64,000 bases of DNA from an uncultured Latescibacterota bacterium (GCA_951812755.1 OX638329.1:1349339-1413338), one strand, 5' to 3'. Shown: positions 43,477 through 52,917, numbered from the stretch's first letter. A program made the numbers and translations. The notes: generated by a model from the letters alone, not told the origin.

Positions 43477-44757
43477 ATGAGCTTCTTACCTGAAAAGGGC
43501 AATGCGCGGTTCAACTTTATTGTGGGGACATTAAATGGTGGCATCTTCGCATTTGGCACGGCGTTCTTAGACCCTACCACAGTCTTACCCGTTTTTATTC
43601 GGCACTTCACAACCTCAGATACGCTGGTCGGTTTGGCCTCTTCTCTGCATCGCGCCGGTTGGCATTTGCCCCAATTGCTCGTAGCGGGATATCTGGAGCG
43701 GCGTACGCGTCGGCTACCTGTTTACAGACAGGCCAACCTCATGCGAATGTCGCTGATCTGGACAATAGTGCCACTGCTGGCGTGGTACGGACTCGAGCAC
43801 CCCAGTCTGGTATTGAGCAGCTTTCTCATTCTATATGGCATCGCCTCTCTTTTTGGCGGCCCCGCGGGCAATGCCTATACAGATATCGTGGGCAGATCTC
43901 TGCCGAGATCGCACACGGGACTATTTTACGCATCCCGTTCATTTCTCGGCGGCGTATTGAGCATTCTCGCGGGCATATTGGTCAAATATTTTCTCGACTC
44001 AAATAGCGGTTATGACTTTCCTATCAATTATGTCATGATCTTCGCGATGGGCGCCGGAATGATGAGCCTGGGCATCGGGTGTTTCTGTCTGGTTCGAGAG
44101 CCAGAAGACGAGATGAGCACGACCCGTCGAAATGCTCTTCAGGTGATTCGCGGTATTCCTCAATTATTGCGCCGCGATCGCAATTTTGCTCGGTTTCTCC
44201 TGGTTCAAATGCTGGCATCGGGCATCGGTTTTTCTCTCCCTTTTTACGTGGTACTCGCCCGAGAGGAATTTTACATCTCGGAAAGCACAGTCGGCCTGTT
44301 TTTAGCCATACAAACCATAGGCGCAGCTATTTTTAACGTGATATGGGGAAGACTCTCTCTCAATTACGGAAACCACCGCGTGGTCTTATTCGCCGTGCTG
44401 GGCGTGGCTTTAATTCCGTGTATGGCATTGATCTTGAGCAACCAGACGAGTTTCTTAAGACAGGCTTCTGAGTGGATAATCGCCGCGTCTTTTTCGCCGA
44501 TTTTTTTCTTAATAGGCGGAACGACAACAGGTATTTTTATCGGATTCAAAAGTTATCTTTTGGACATTGCGCCAGCAGAGCGCCGCCCAACCTATATCGG
44601 CATCACCAACACCGTGCTGGGCATTGGTTCGCTCTATCCCATATTGGGCGGCGTACTCGCAGACCTCGTACACCTTCAAGGTGTGTTTGCCCTATCTGCC
44701 ATAACCGTTCTGGTGGGATTTTGGCTGTGTTTTTACATGAAAGCGTCGAGTTATTAA
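43477..44757 (+). CDS. MFS-type transporter
   Basis: A 426-aa protein with about 12 transmembrane segments, e.g. the runs starting GTLNGGIFAFGTAFL and ALIPCMALIL. MFS-like loop elements include YLERRTRRLPVYRQ. No substrate-specific motif was recognised. The stop lies 47 bp before the second sulfatase gene on the same strand, so it may import a desulfated sugar product; this is inference. The upstream region carries a MITE-like insertion and no clear ribosome binding site. Confidence 0.82.
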   Translation: MSFLPEKGNARFNFIVGTLNGGIFAFGTAFLDPTTVLPVFIRHFTTSDTLVGLASSLHRAGWHLPQLLVAGYLERRTRRLPVYRQANLMRMSLIWTIVPLLAWYGLEHPSLVLSSFLILYGIASLFGGPAGNAYTDIVGRSLPRSHTGLFYASRSFLGGVLSILAGILVKYFLDSNSGYDFPINYVMIFAMGAGMMSLGIGCFCLVREPEDEMSTTRRNALQVIRGIPQLLRRDRNFARFLLVQMLASGIGFSLPFYVVLAREEFYISESTVGLFLAIQTIGAAIFNVIWGRLSLNYGNHRVVLFAVLGVALIPCMALILSNQTSFLRQASEWIIAASFSPIFFLIGGTTTGIFIGFKSYLLDIAPAERRPTYIGITNTVLGIGSLYPILGGVLADLVHLQGVFALSAITVLVGFWLCFYMKASSY

Positions 44758-44804
44758 AACATGTGCTGACGTGGGTTAAGTCAGTATTCTACAAGGAGTG
44801 AAGA

Positions 44805-46295
44805 ATGCCCAAACAACCCAATATTCTATTCGTATTTACCGACCAGCAACGCTGGGACACCATTCACGCGGCAGGCAATCCGCATATTCGCACACCAGTG
44901 ATGGATCGATTGTGTCACGAAGGGGTGAATTTTGTCAAGGGATACACCCCATCACCCGTTTGTGTATCAGCCCGTGCATCCCTTATTACCGGGCAGTACC
45001 CGCACAAAAATGGGTGCTTTGACAATGGATTTCCACAACCGACGGACCGCCCATCGCTGATGGATCTCCTCGCACAGGGCGGGTACCTCTGTCACGGAGT
45101 GGGCAAAATGCACTTTACCGGTGATCGTGGAGGACTGCGGGGATTTCACGCACGAGATGTACAGGAAGAAATTTCGGGAACGATTGATACAAACGATTAT
45201 CTAAAATATCTTCATGCACACGGCTATGACTATGTACACGATCCAATGGGCGCAAGAGGAGAAATGTATTATATTCCGCAAATCTCTCAACTTCCCGCAC
45301 GCCACCATCCAACAGCCTGGGTCGCAGATCGCAGCATTGACTTTCTGAAAGATCGCGATACATCCAAACCATTTTTCCTCTGGTCGAGTTTTATCCATCC
45401 GCATCCGCCCTTTTCACCGCCAACGCCCTGGAATAAACTCTATCGCGGTTCCCTGATGCCCTTTCCCAAACGCCCCGATAACATGGAAGATCTGTGGACG
45501 CATTTCAATCGCCATCAGAATCGATACAAGTACCGCGATGCGGGATTGGATAATCGCATGTTGCAGGTCATGCGCGGGTATTACTGGGCGTGCATATCGT
45601 TTATTGACTACAGCGTGGGCCGGATCATTGACGAACTAGAACAACAGGGCGAACTGGACAATACCCTCATCGTCTGGTCATCGGATCACGGTGAACTACT
45701 GGGGGATTACAACTGTTTTGGCAAGCGCAGCTTTCTCGATGCAGCAGCCCGAGTGCCCATGCTGGTGCGCTATCCCGAGCGCTTCCCACGCGGTGTTGAA
45801 GAAGAAACGCCGTGTGGATTGATGGACCTGATCCCGACATTTTTGGGCGCAGCAGATATTTCCGATCACAACGCAGATTTAGACGGTCTGGACATGGCAG
45901 ATCTCGTCGGCAATGGGCGAGAACGAATGATTTACGGTCAGATACAGCACGGACAACGCGGTATGTACATGGCCTATAACGGCAATTTGAAATACATCTA
46001 TTCGGCGGGCGACCAAAAGGAATATCTCCTTGATCACCGCACAGATGCAGAGGAAACGCGCAACTGTGCGTACAATATTTTGTACGCCTCGGAGATAAAA
46101 ACAATGCGCGAAAAACTAATTGGCTTTTTCCAAAACGAAAGCTATGCCGACCCCCTGGATGGCAACCAGTGGAAAGACTTTGGCGCGATTGCCGAACCCA
46201 AAAGCGTGGATGCAAATTTGTTAATTCAGGATGCGGGATGGGCGGTTCCTCTCTACGATATCCCCGGGTATTCAGTGGAGAGAGGCGAGAAATGA
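44805..46295 (+). CDS. sulfatase family hydrolase with atypical formylglycine motif
   Basis: 496 aa. ILFVFTDQQRWDTIHAAGNP is the N-terminal metal-binding region. The activation site reads CVSARASLITGQYP (Cys53): position 3 of C-x-(P/A)-S/x-R is Ser, while Cys and Arg are kept. The second metal site WSSDHGELLGDYN is near residue 288, and the C-terminus has YLLDHRTDAEETRNCAYN. The family also includes phosphonate monoester hydrolases. AAGGAG precedes the ATG. It is followed by a strong terminator. No signal peptide is visible. Confidence 0.9.
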   Translation: MPKQPNILFVFTDQQRWDTIHAAGNPHIRTPVMDRLCHEGVNFVKGYTPSPVCVSARASLITGQYPHKNGCFDNGFPQPTDRPSLMDLLAQGGYLCHGVGKMHFTGDRGGLRGFHARDVQEEISGTIDTNDYLKYLHAHGYDYVHDPMGARGEMYYIPQISQLPARHHPTAWVADRSIDFLKDRDTSKPFFLWSSFIHPHPPFSPPTPWNKLYRGSLMPFPKRPDNMEDLWTHFNRHQNRYKYRDAGLDNRMLQVMRGYYWACISFIDYSVGRIIDELEQQGELDNTLIVWSSDHGELLGDYNCFGKRSFLDAAARVPMLVRYPERFPRGVEEETPCGLMDLIPTFLGAADISDHNADLDGLDMADLVGNGRERMIYGQIQHGQRGMYMAYNGNLKYIYSAGDQKEYLLDHRTDAEETRNCAYNILYASEIKTMREKLIGFFQNESYADPLDGNQWKDFGAIAEPKSVDANLLIQDAGWAVPLYDIPGYSVERGEK

Positions 46296-46364
46296 AAGGC
46301 TGTCCCGCTTTCAAATATTTCAACCCATCATCCGCATTGTGAACAAAAATTTCACATCAAACAG

Positions 46365-46395
46365 AAAAAAAGCCCATTTTACGGGCTTTTTTTTT
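46365..46395. terminator. terminator after sulfatase
   Basis: AAAAAAAGCCC pairs with GGGCTTTTTTT around a 7-base loop, ending in nine Ts. It lies about 70 bp after the sulfatase stop and 55 bp before dprA. Confidence 0.9.
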
Positions 46396-46449
46396 GGCAT
46401 AAACATTGCTTTATGTATTTCTAAAAACGCTCATCTCAAACGAGGCATT

Positions 46450-47547
46450 ATGTGCGATCATGCTCTACCCTGGCTGGTACTCTACGCCGTACCGGGCCTG
46501 GGTCCCGCTGCCTATTGCGCTCTTCTCGAGCACTTTGAAACGCCGGAAAATATTCTTTCTCAATCTCCCAGAGCACTGTGCGAGATCCCTGGCATTGGTC
46601 CCAGCACCGCGCACTCTATCTCTACCAATCGGGACTGGGCATGGGCGCGGGATCAAGTCGCACGCGCAAAAGACCTCGACATCCAAATCTGCACGCTCAC
46701 CGATCCCCTCTACCCCGAAATACTAAATCAAATCTACGCCCCGCCACCTCTGCTCTTTGCAAAAGGCGACATAAGCCTGTGTCACAGCCCTACCATAAGC
46801 ATTGTCGGCTCGCGCTCTTTCACGGCTTATGGACGGGAAACCGCGCATCGCCTGGGAAGTGATCTCGCCAGAGCGGGCATAACAGTAGTCAGCGGAATGG
46901 CCGTTGGCATTGATACCCATGCACACCGGGGGGCACTCGAACACGGCGCAACAGCAGCAGTGCTTGGCAGCAGCCTGGATTGTCCCTATCCACCTGAAAA
47001 TCGCACCCTATTTCAACAAATATGTGAACGCGGTGTGGTCTTCTCAGAATTCCCACTGGGCACCAGCCCTGAAGCCCACAACTTTCCAAGACGCAACCGC
47101 ATTATCAGTGGCTTGAGCCTCGGCACAGTCGTTGTTGAAGCGGGCAAACAGAGCGGCGCACTCATCACTGCCCAGTTTGCACTTGACCAGAACCGCGATG
47201 TCTTTGCCGTACCCGGCCCAATTTACTCGGGCAAAAGTCAGGGCACAAATGGCCTTCTCAGCCAGGGAGCCATTCTCGTGCAGACGACGCAAGACATCTT
47301 GAATGAAATTGAACATCGGTCAGCACTCCCCGCTCAACCTTCTGAGGAACCTGCGCTATCCGACCGAGAACAACGCGTATGGGACGCTCTTGCCAACCTG
47401 TCTGCCGATGCGAACCCGGTACATATTGACACCCTCGCCAAAACCGCGGGATTCTCTTCTGGAGAAACCCTCAACATCCTCTTGAGCCTTGAAATCAAGG
47501 GCAGTGTCGAACAACTGCCGGGCATGCATTTCAGGATCCACACATAA
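46450..47547 (+). CDS. dprA: DNA-processing protein DprA
   Basis: 365 aa, loading RecA on incoming single-stranded DNA during natural transformation. An N-terminal SAM/HhH-like region (PGLGPAAYCALL and IPGIGPSTAHSIS) is followed by the Rossmann-like DprA core. It has VGSRSFTAYGRETA, SGMAVGIDTHAHRGAL, VLGSSLDCPYPPENR, FPRRNRIISGLS and the AGKQSGALITAQ block. A C-terminal winged-helix (DprA_WH) runs from about 300. The ATG at 46450 follows CGAGG; the frame upstream runs into the terminator and sulfatase. It ends in a terminator shared with lexA. Confidence 0.95.
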   Translation: MCDHALPWLVLYAVPGLGPAAYCALLEHFETPENILSQSPRALCEIPGIGPSTAHSISTNRDWAWARDQVARAKDLDIQICTLTDPLYPEILNQIYAPPPLLFAKGDISLCHSPTISIVGSRSFTAYGRETAHRLGSDLARAGITVVSGMAVGIDTHAHRGALEHGATAAVLGSSLDCPYPPENRTLFQQICERGVVFSEFPLGTSPEAHNFPRRNRIISGLSLGTVVVEAGKQSGALITAQFALDQNRDVFAVPGPIYSGKSQGTNGLLSQGAILVQTTQDILNEIEHRSALPAQPSEEPALSDREQRVWDALANLSADANPVHIDTLAKTAGFSSGETLNILLSLEIKGSVEQLPGMHFRIHT

Positions 47548-47580
47548 AAAAGAGAGACCTGTTAAGGCCTCTCTTTTGTT
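47546..47580. terminator. bidirectional terminator between dprA and lexA
   Basis: AAAAGAGAG-A-CC and GG-C-CTCTCTTTT pair across a TGTTAA loop, overlapping the last base pairs of dprA and lying before the convergent lexA end. Confidence 0.85.
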
Positions 47581-47616
47581 CTATTAAACATTCTACCCCG
47601 ATACATCCCACATCGT

Positions 47617-48246
47617 CTAAAAAGACCGCATCAAACCCACAATTTTACCGGCAATTCGGAATGACTCGTGGTTTTCACCCACCACAATGGGTTGATAGGC
47701 TTCATTTTCGGGCATCAGCTTGACTTGCGCTCCCTCTCGATAGTAGCGCTTAACCGTCGCTTCTTCGCCAATCACAGCCACTACAATCTCACCTTGATGG
47801 GCGGATTCTTGATGGCGCGCGAGCACAAAATCGCCGTCTAATATCCCTGCATCGCGCATGCTATCACCTTCAACCTCAAGGGCAAAAACATCGCCTCGCG
47901 GCACAAACCCGGAATCAACCGCAAGCGTACTCTCGATATTTTCCGTCGCCAGGATCGGTTCACCGGCAGCAACGCGCCCAATGACCGGCACTTCGCGCAC
48001 ATCGCCGGAAAGCGATGCATCGCGTGCCTGATAATCCGTCAACTCAATGCTGCGCGACAACATGGCAGTTCGCCGAATATACCCTTTTTTTTCCAATGCA
48101 GACAGCGTGGTTCGCACACCATTGGTTGAAGCAATACCAAAAGCCTCCATAATTTCTCGGATCGTAGGCGGATATCCCTGATTGCGAATCACCCGGGCGA
48201 TAAAATCGTATATCTCCTGTTGGCGCGCAGTTAATTTTTTTCGCAT
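47617..48246 (-). CDS. lexA: SOS-response repressor LexA
   Basis: 209 aa. The N-terminal winged helix (LTARQQEIYDFIARVI; TIREIMEAFGI) binds SOS boxes. The C-terminal S24 peptidase domain has cleavage site A94-G95 (RVAAGEP), catalytic Ser129 (GDSM) and Lys166 (TVKRYY), so RecA-stimulated self-cleavage is expected. GGAGGTG precedes the ATG. The only palindrome nearby is GAACGTTC (48309-48316), which does not match the known Gram-positive or enterobacterial LexA box, so the operator is not assigned. Confidence 0.96.
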   Translation of the reverse strand: MRKKLTARQQEIYDFIARVIRNQGYPPTIREIMEAFGIASTNGVRTTLSALEKKGYIRRTAMLSRSIELTDYQARDASLSGDVREVPVIGRVAAGEPILATENIESTLAVDSGFVPRGDVFALEVEGDSMRDAGILDGDFVLARHQESAHQGEIVVAVIGEEATVKRYYREGAQVKLMPENEAYQPIVVGENHESFRIAGKIVGLMRSF

Positions 48247-48418
48247 AACACACCTCCTTATTTATTTTTAAAATGCGTACATCCATAACCTGCACATTTG
48301 AATATAGTGAACGTTCGTGCATCCGTCAAGTTTTCATCTCAAATAATTCTCTAAAAATGTATTATTTTTCGCTTTCTCACCCATTCTAAACACCGTAAAT
48401 ACATCTATATATCTCTGC

Positions 48419-48447
48419 TTGACACCGCAAATACCCCCTTGTATCTT
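48419..48447 (+). promoter_or_regulatory. sigma-70-type promoter upstream of the 313-aa unknown gene
   Basis: TTGACA (48419-48424) and TATCTT (48442-48447) with 17-bp spacing, about 70 bp before the ATG at 48516. Confidence 0.6.
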
Positions 48448-48515
48448 ATCTTTAGTGATCACAGACACGCGGTGTATCACCAACCTTCGCACGAACTCTG
48501 AATGGAAAGCACACC

Positions 48516-49457
48516 ATGAAAAATCTCATATTTGACGAATACGTGCCCTTTGCCTGGCATGGCGTTGGTCTCACCATTCCATCAGAATGGAATCCGGGCA
48601 AAATATCGGGAGAGGCGAACTCGGGCGAAGTGCGCCTCGACGATTCTCAAATTGCACGCCTTGAACTCGAATGGAAAGAAGCGCGGGGGGATGACCGCGT
48701 GGAACAAATCGTGGATCGCTACATCGAAGGTCTGGCAAAAAATGCCAAAAAACAAAAAAGCCGCCTGCGCGTTGAACGCAGCCCCAAAGCCATTGACCTC
48801 GACCTTCCCGCCATGCAAAACACGCAGTATTTTGTGTGGGAATCGCGTTACACAGTACATACGATTGCGACGTATAGTCCCGCCTCGGACCGTCTCATTT
48901 TTATTCGAATTATGGGACGCACAGATGAAAATCTCGATGCCGTTCTGCCGCCCATCCTCAACACCCTTCGGGACACTCCGCCCGGCGGTCCCCTGACCTG
49001 GGCACTCTACGACATGATCTGCCAATCTCCCCCAGAATACGAACTCGAAAATTTTGAACTCAAATCCGGGCATATAGGCTTGAGATTTCAAAAAGACAGC
49101 ACGCGACTCAATATCGACCGCTTCAGCTTGGCGCGCACAATCCTCAATAGCAAAGATCTCGATGAATGGTACGTTGAATTTTTTACAAAAGACCTTCGAC
49201 ATATTCACGTTGAAACCGATATCCAAACCCGGGACACCAACACCGTGCTCTCGGTCAATGGATACCCCAAAAGTCGATGGCAGGGCCTTCTTCAACCCTT
49301 GCCCTTTTGGAATATGCGCCCCCGTCAGAATCTTTCGGGACGGGTATGGACCGATATGGAGACCAATAAAATTTTTGTTGTACAGACCTTCTGGAAAAAA
49401 TCCGAAGGTGCCCCAAACCTCGATGCCTATTGCAAGGATGTAACAGCCATTTCCTGA
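48516..49457 (+). CDS. uncharacterised protein paired with PqqD-like protein
   Basis: 313 aa, not recognised. No signal peptide or transmembrane segment is seen. The sequence is rich in Trp/Arg and looks like two similar halves: an N-terminal VPFAWHGVGLTIPSEW with WNPGKISGE, and later ESRYTVHTIATYSPASDRLI against YELENFELKSGHIGLRFQKD (an internal repeat by eye, not confirmed). The first residues (IPSEW..P..SG) recall small proteins that assess cell-envelope or sorted substrates, but no family is claimed. It is 47 bp upstream of the PqqD-like gene and behind a good promoter, so they probably form one operon. Confidence 0.6.
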   Translation: MKNLIFDEYVPFAWHGVGLTIPSEWNPGKISGEANSGEVRLDDSQIARLELEWKEARGDDRVEQIVDRYIEGLAKNAKKQKSRLRVERSPKAIDLDLPAMQNTQYFVWESRYTVHTIATYSPASDRLIFIRIMGRTDENLDAVLPPILNTLRDTPPGGPLTWALYDMICQSPPEYELENFELKSGHIGLRFQKDSTRLNIDRFSLARTILNSKDLDEWYVEFFTKDLRHIHVETDIQTRDTNTVLSVNGYPKSRWQGLLQPLPFWNMRPRQNLSGRVWTDMETNKIFVVQTFWKKSEGAPNLDAYCKDVTAIS

Positions 49458-49504
49458 CAGAATATTATCCATCCTGTCTATTCGCCCACAAGCGGAGTCC
49501 TGTT

Positions 49505-49927
49505 ATGCTATTCAAAAAACAACCCAAAATTGGCCGCGAAGCCATGTTCAAATCCAAACCCGTTCGCAACAATCAGGTCGAATGGGAAAAAAATGACGAT
49601 GGCGAGATCCACGTCACACTCACCCGCGGCGATTCGTGGAAAGTGCGCACTCTATCTAAAATTTTTTGGATTCCCCAACAAAAAACACTGGTGCTCGACG
49701 AAATTGGCGCACAGGTCTGGGATATGTGCGATGGACGCACAACCGTCGAAGCCATCATCAAACGCCTGAGCAAAACCCACCAACTCAATGTGAAAGAAGC
49801 CGAAATTTCACTCCTCGCCTATCTCAAAAAACTCGGGCAAAAAGGACTGCTCGGCTTTGCCGTTGCAAAAAAAGACCTGCCCGGCAGTAAGCGTCGCAGG
49901 CGCGCCAGCGGCAAGGCATGGGGATAG
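49505..49927 (+). CDS. PqqD-like peptide-binding (RRE) protein
   Basis: 140 aa with a PqqD/RRE winged-helix domain at about residues 50-115: LVLDEIGAQVWDMCDGRTTV then IIKRLSKTHQLNVKEAEISL and a lysine-rich end. RRE domains bind leader peptides for radical SAM or other RiPP enzymes. No radical SAM enzyme, precursor peptide or transporter is adjacent. The ATG at 49505 follows GGAG. The last 20 residues are Arg/Lys-rich. Co-transcription with the 313-aa protein is likely; the function is unknown. Confidence 0.75.
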   Translation: MLFKKQPKIGREAMFKSKPVRNNQVEWEKNDDGEIHVTLTRGDSWKVRTLSKIFWIPQQKTLVLDEIGAQVWDMCDGRTTVEAIIKRLSKTHQLNVKEAEISLLAYLKKLGQKGLLGFAVAKKDLPGSKRRRRASGKAWG

Positions 49928-50022
49928 TGATGTCGAGAAAGTCGCATTCTAAATCGACTTTACAGCCTCTAATATGTTACTTTACAATAAATTATTTCTT
50001 GATTTTTTTTATACTTTTAATC

Positions 50023-50051
50023 TTGACATTTTTGTATGCTTTGGGTAAATT
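50023..50051 (+). promoter_or_regulatory. promoter of the SUF operon
   Basis: TTGACA (50023-50028) and TAAATT (50046-50051), 17-bp spacing, in an AT-rich region 46 bp before the sufB ATG. The operon-encoded Rrf2 regulator may act here; no clear Rrf2 site was identified. Confidence 0.6.
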
Positions 50052-50096
50052 TTGCCATTGCGCGACTACTTTTTAGACCTCAAAAGGAGTGCTACA

Positions 50097-51566
50097 ATGA
50101 GTTCACAAGCCCAGGAGCTTGAAACGCTCGCAACGAGCGACTACAAATTTGGATGGGTGACAGATATCGAGCAGGAGTCTGCCCCCCCAGGTCTGAATGA
50201 AGACATTATTCGATTTATTTCTGAGAAAAAGAATGAACCCGACTGGCTGCTCGAATGGCGCTTCAAAGCCTATCGTCACTGGCTGACCATGACAGACCCG
50301 CTCAAACGCAAAAAAAGCGAACAGTGGGCCATGGTTACCTATCCCGATATCGACTATCAAAGCATGGTGTATTACGCAGCACCAAAAAACGCAGGCGATG
50401 GCCCCGAAAGTCTGGACGAAGTCGATCCCGAACTGCTCGCCACCTATGAAAAACTCGGCATACCTCTCGAAGAGCAAAAAATGCTGGCCGGCGTGGCTGT
50501 CGATGCGGTCTTTGACAGCGTCTCCGTTGCGACCACCTTTAAGGAAACACTGGCCGAAGCAGGTGTTATCTTTTGCTCTTTTTCAGAAGCCGTGCAAGAT
50601 CACCCCGACCTCGTGCGCCAGTATCTCGGTTCTGTCGTCCCACACACCGACAATTATTTTGCCGCTCTCAACTCGGCTGTCTTTAGCGATGGATCCTTCT
50701 GCTATATTCCCAAAGGCGTGCGCTGTCCAATGGAATTATCGACGTATTTCCGCATCAACGCCGCCAACACCGGACAGTTTGAGCGCACGCTCGTCATCGC
50801 TGAAGAAGGTGCTTATGTGTCGTATTTGGAAGGTTGCACAGCGCCCATGCGCGACGAAAATCAGCTCCACGCAGCCGTGGTCGAACTCGTCGCACTCGAC
50901 AATGCACAGATCAAATACTCCACCGTCCAAAACTGGTATCCCGGCGACATAGACGGCAAGGGAGGCATCTACAACTTTGTCACCAAACGCGGCGCTTGCC
51001 GGGGCGCAAATTCCAAAATCTCATGGACACAGGTCGAAACCGGATCGGCCATCACCTGGAAATATCCCAGTTGCATTCTTCAAGGTGACAACTCTGTCGG
51101 CGAATTTTACTCTGTCGCCGTCACCTCCCTCAAACAGCAGGCCGACACCGGCACCAAAATGATTCACATTGGAAAAAACACCCGAAGTACCATCATCTCC
51201 AAAGGCATATCCGCCCTGCTCGGACAAAACACCTATCGCGGCGCCGTACAAGTCCTCAAAGGCGCGCACAACGCCAGAAATTTTACCCAGTGCGACTCCA
51301 TGCTCATCGGCGACCAGTGCGGTGCACACACCTTTCCCTATATCGATGTACGCAACCCATCCGCGCACGTCGAACACGAAGCCACCACATCCAAAATTGG
51401 CGAAGACCAGATCTTCTATTGCAACCAGCGCGGCATCTCCACAGAAGACGCCGTCTCAATGATCGTCAACGGCTTCTGCAAAGAGGTCCTCGCAGAACTG
51501 CCCATGGAATTTGCAGTCGAAGCCCAAAAACTCCTCGGCATCAGTCTCGAAGGCAGCGTCGGGTAA
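50097..51566 (+). CDS. sufB: Fe-S cluster assembly protein SufB
   Basis: 489 aa, the scaffold subunit of the SufBCD complex that builds Fe-S clusters. [48 protein letters not shown] and the C-terminal [21 protein letters not shown], placed as in family members, are visible. AAAGGAG precedes the ATG at 50097; an upstream in-frame start at 50052 lacks support. It is the first gene of the SUF operon, followed 18 bp later by a toxin-antitoxin pair. Confidence 0.96.
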   Translation: MSSQAQELETLATSDYKFGWVTDIEQESAPPGLNEDIIRFISEKKNEPDWLLEWRFKAYRHWLTMTDPLKRKKSEQWAMVTYPDIDYQSMVYYAAPKNAGDGPESLDEVDPELLATYEKLGIPLEEQKMLAGVAVDAVFDSVSVATTFKETLAEAGVIFCSFSEAVQDHPDLVRQYLGSVVPHTDNYFAALNSAVFSDGSFCYIPKGVRCPMELSTYFRINAANTGQFERTLVIAEEGAYVSYLEGCTAPMRDENQLHAAVVELVALDNAQIKYSTVQNWYPGDIDGKGGIYNFVTKRGACRGANSKISWTQVETGSAITWKYPSCILQGDNSVGEFYSVAVTSLKQQADTGTKMIHIGKNTRSTIISKGISALLGQNTYRGAVQVLKGAHNARNFTQCDSMLIGDQCGAHTFPYIDVRNPSAHVEHEATTSKIGEDQIFYCNQRGISTEDAVSMIVNGFCKEVLAELPMEFAVEAQKLLGISLEGSVG

Positions 51567-51584
51567 TTAGCTAAGGAGACACAG

Positions 51585-51887
51585 ATGGCGCGGATTTACA
51601 CAGCCAAAATCCAGGAACGGGATGGCGTAGAAACCTATACTGCCCAAATTCAAAAAAACGGCGAAGGGTGGATTGGAAGAATACGGGAAATCCCCGAAGT
51701 AAATGGTCAAAAAAGAACGAAAAAAGAATTGCTGGACACTTTGGAAATTGAGCTTCACGAAATTTTGGAAGCCAAAGCAGATGCCTGGGATAAGCAATTT
51801 GAGGAAGATGTGAAAACGGGCAGGCTCGATCATCTCGGCAAAAAAGCTCGTGAGGATTTTCGGGCAGACAGGTGTACCGATCTATAA
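51585..51887 (+). CDS. antitoxin-like protein with HicB-like N-terminus, inside the SUF operon
   Basis: 100 aa. Residues 16-60 (TYTAQIQKNGEGWIGRIREI then KRTKKELLDTLEIELHEILE) resemble the HicB antitoxin fold. Residues 66-100 (WDKQFEEDVKTGRLDHLGKK, ending DRCTDL) match the tail typical of antitoxins that partner RelE/ParE toxins (consensus-like WDRQIEADAKAGKLDALAEE). The protein thus looks like a fusion of two antitoxin parts. AAGGAGA precedes the ATG. Its 3' end overlaps the toxin gene by 38 bp, and its tail probably binds that toxin. Confidence 0.75.
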   Translation: MARIYTAKIQERDGVETYTAQIQKNGEGWIGRIREIPEVNGQKRTKKELLDTLEIELHEILEAKADAWDKQFEEDVKTGRLDHLGKKAREDFRADRCTDL

Positions 51888-52137
51888 AGCGACCCCTGAT
51901 TTTTGGACGTGTTATCAAAACCTCCCGCGGAAGATACAACAACTCGCAGATAAAAATTTTGAACTGCTGAAGCAAGATTCAGAACATCCGTCCCTGCATT
52001 TGAAGAAGGTTGGTGCGTACTGGTCTGTAAGAGTTGGCACTCATTATCGAACGCTGGCATTTGAAGATGAGGGCGTTTTGGTCTGGTTTTGGATTGGAAA
52101 ACACGATGAATACATGAGGCTGCTACGATCACCCTAA
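51850..52137 (+). CDS. RelE/ParE-fold toxin
   Basis: 95 aa from a GTG. The RelE/ParE family core is plain: ATPDFWTCYQNLPRKIQQLA, then LLKQDSEHPSLHLKKVGAYW and SVRVGTHYRTLAFE, ending VLVWFWIGKHDEYMRLL. It overlaps the antitoxin-like gene by 38 bp. RelE toxins cut ribosomal mRNA and ParE toxins target gyrase; this subgroup is uncharacterised as to target. It lies between sufB and sufC with only 18 bp to the next gene, so it is expressed with the SUF genes. Confidence 0.82.
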   Translation: MRIFGQTGVPIYKATPDFWTCYQNLPRKIQQLADKNFELLKQDSEHPSLHLKKVGAYWSVRVGTHYRTLAFEDEGVLVWFWIGKHDEYMRLLRSP

Positions 52138-52155
52138 CTCAAGGAACCAAATAAT

Positions 52156-52917
52156 ATGCTCGAGATTCGAAATCTGCACGCAGGTGTGGAAGGCGCGGAA
52201 ATTCTTCACGGTATCGACCTCGCGGTCAACGCGGGAGAAATCCACGCCATTATGGGACCCAACGGGTCGGGTAAGAGTACATTGGCCCAGGTGCTCGCAG
52301 GTCACGAAGCCTATAGTGTTACAGCGGGCGAAGTCATCTACGAGGGCCAGGACCTGCTCGATATGGACCCGGATGAACGCGCAGTACAGGGCGTCTTTCT
52401 CGCCTTTCAGTACCCGGTAGAAATACCCGGTGTCAACAGCGCGTACTTCTTGCGCACGGCTCTCAACGCCCTTCGAACGGCCAGAGATGAAGAAGAAGTC
52501 GATGCCATAGACTTCCTCTCGCTGATTCGCGACAAACTCAAACTGGTTGAAATGGACGAAAAATTCCTCAAACGTTCGGTCAACGAAGGCTTTTCTGGCG
52601 GAGAAAAAAAACGCCATGAAATTTTGCAAATGGCCGTTCTGGAACCCCGCCTCGCCATACTCGACGAAACCGATTCTGGACTCGATATCGACGCTCTGCG
52701 CGTTGTTGCCAACGGCGTCAATACACTTCACAGCGCGGACAAAGCGACCATTGTGGTCACGCACTATCAGCGCTTGCTCAACAATATCGTGCCCGACGTA
52801 GTCCACGTTATGCTCGACGGACGCATCGTCCAATCGGGCGACAAAACACTCGCCATGGAACTGGAAGAAAAAGGCTATGACTGGATCAAAGAAGAACACG
52901 CGACACACAGCGTCTAA
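52156..52917 (+). CDS. sufC: Fe-S cluster assembly ATPase SufC
   Basis: A 253-aa ABC-type ATPase of the SufBCD scaffold complex. [18 protein letters not shown] is Walker [21 protein letters not shown] the signature, [17 protein letters not shown] Walker B, and [10 protein letters not shown] the switch. It overlaps sufD by 41 bp if the first in-frame ATG is used there. AAGGAA precedes the ATG. Confidence 0.97.
   Translation: MLEIRNLHAGVEGAEILHGIDLAVNAGEIHAIMGPNGSGKSTLAQVLAGHEAYSVTAGEVIYEGQDLLDMDPDERAVQGVFLAFQYPVEIPGVNSAYFLRTALNALRTARDEEEVDAIDFLSLIRDKLKLVEMDEKFLKRSVNEGFSGGEKKRHEILQMAVLEPRLAILDETDSGLDIDALRVVANGVNTLHSADKATIVVTHYQRLLNNIVPDVVHVMLDGRIVQSGDKTLAMELEEKGYDWIKEEHATHSV

Noticed and set aside
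48309-48316. LexA box upstream of lexA (GAACGTTC)
   Set aside because: It lacks the N4 spacer of the Gram-positive type GAAC-N4-GTTC and the CTG-N10-CAG of the enterobacterial type; a single 8-mer palindrome is weak.
48582-49472. 296-codon minus-strand frame opposite the 313-aa unknown gene
   Set aside because: The plus-strand gene has a promoter and a following coupled gene; the minus frame has neither a ribosome binding site nor a family. Some doubt remains, as the plus-strand protein is itself unrecognised.
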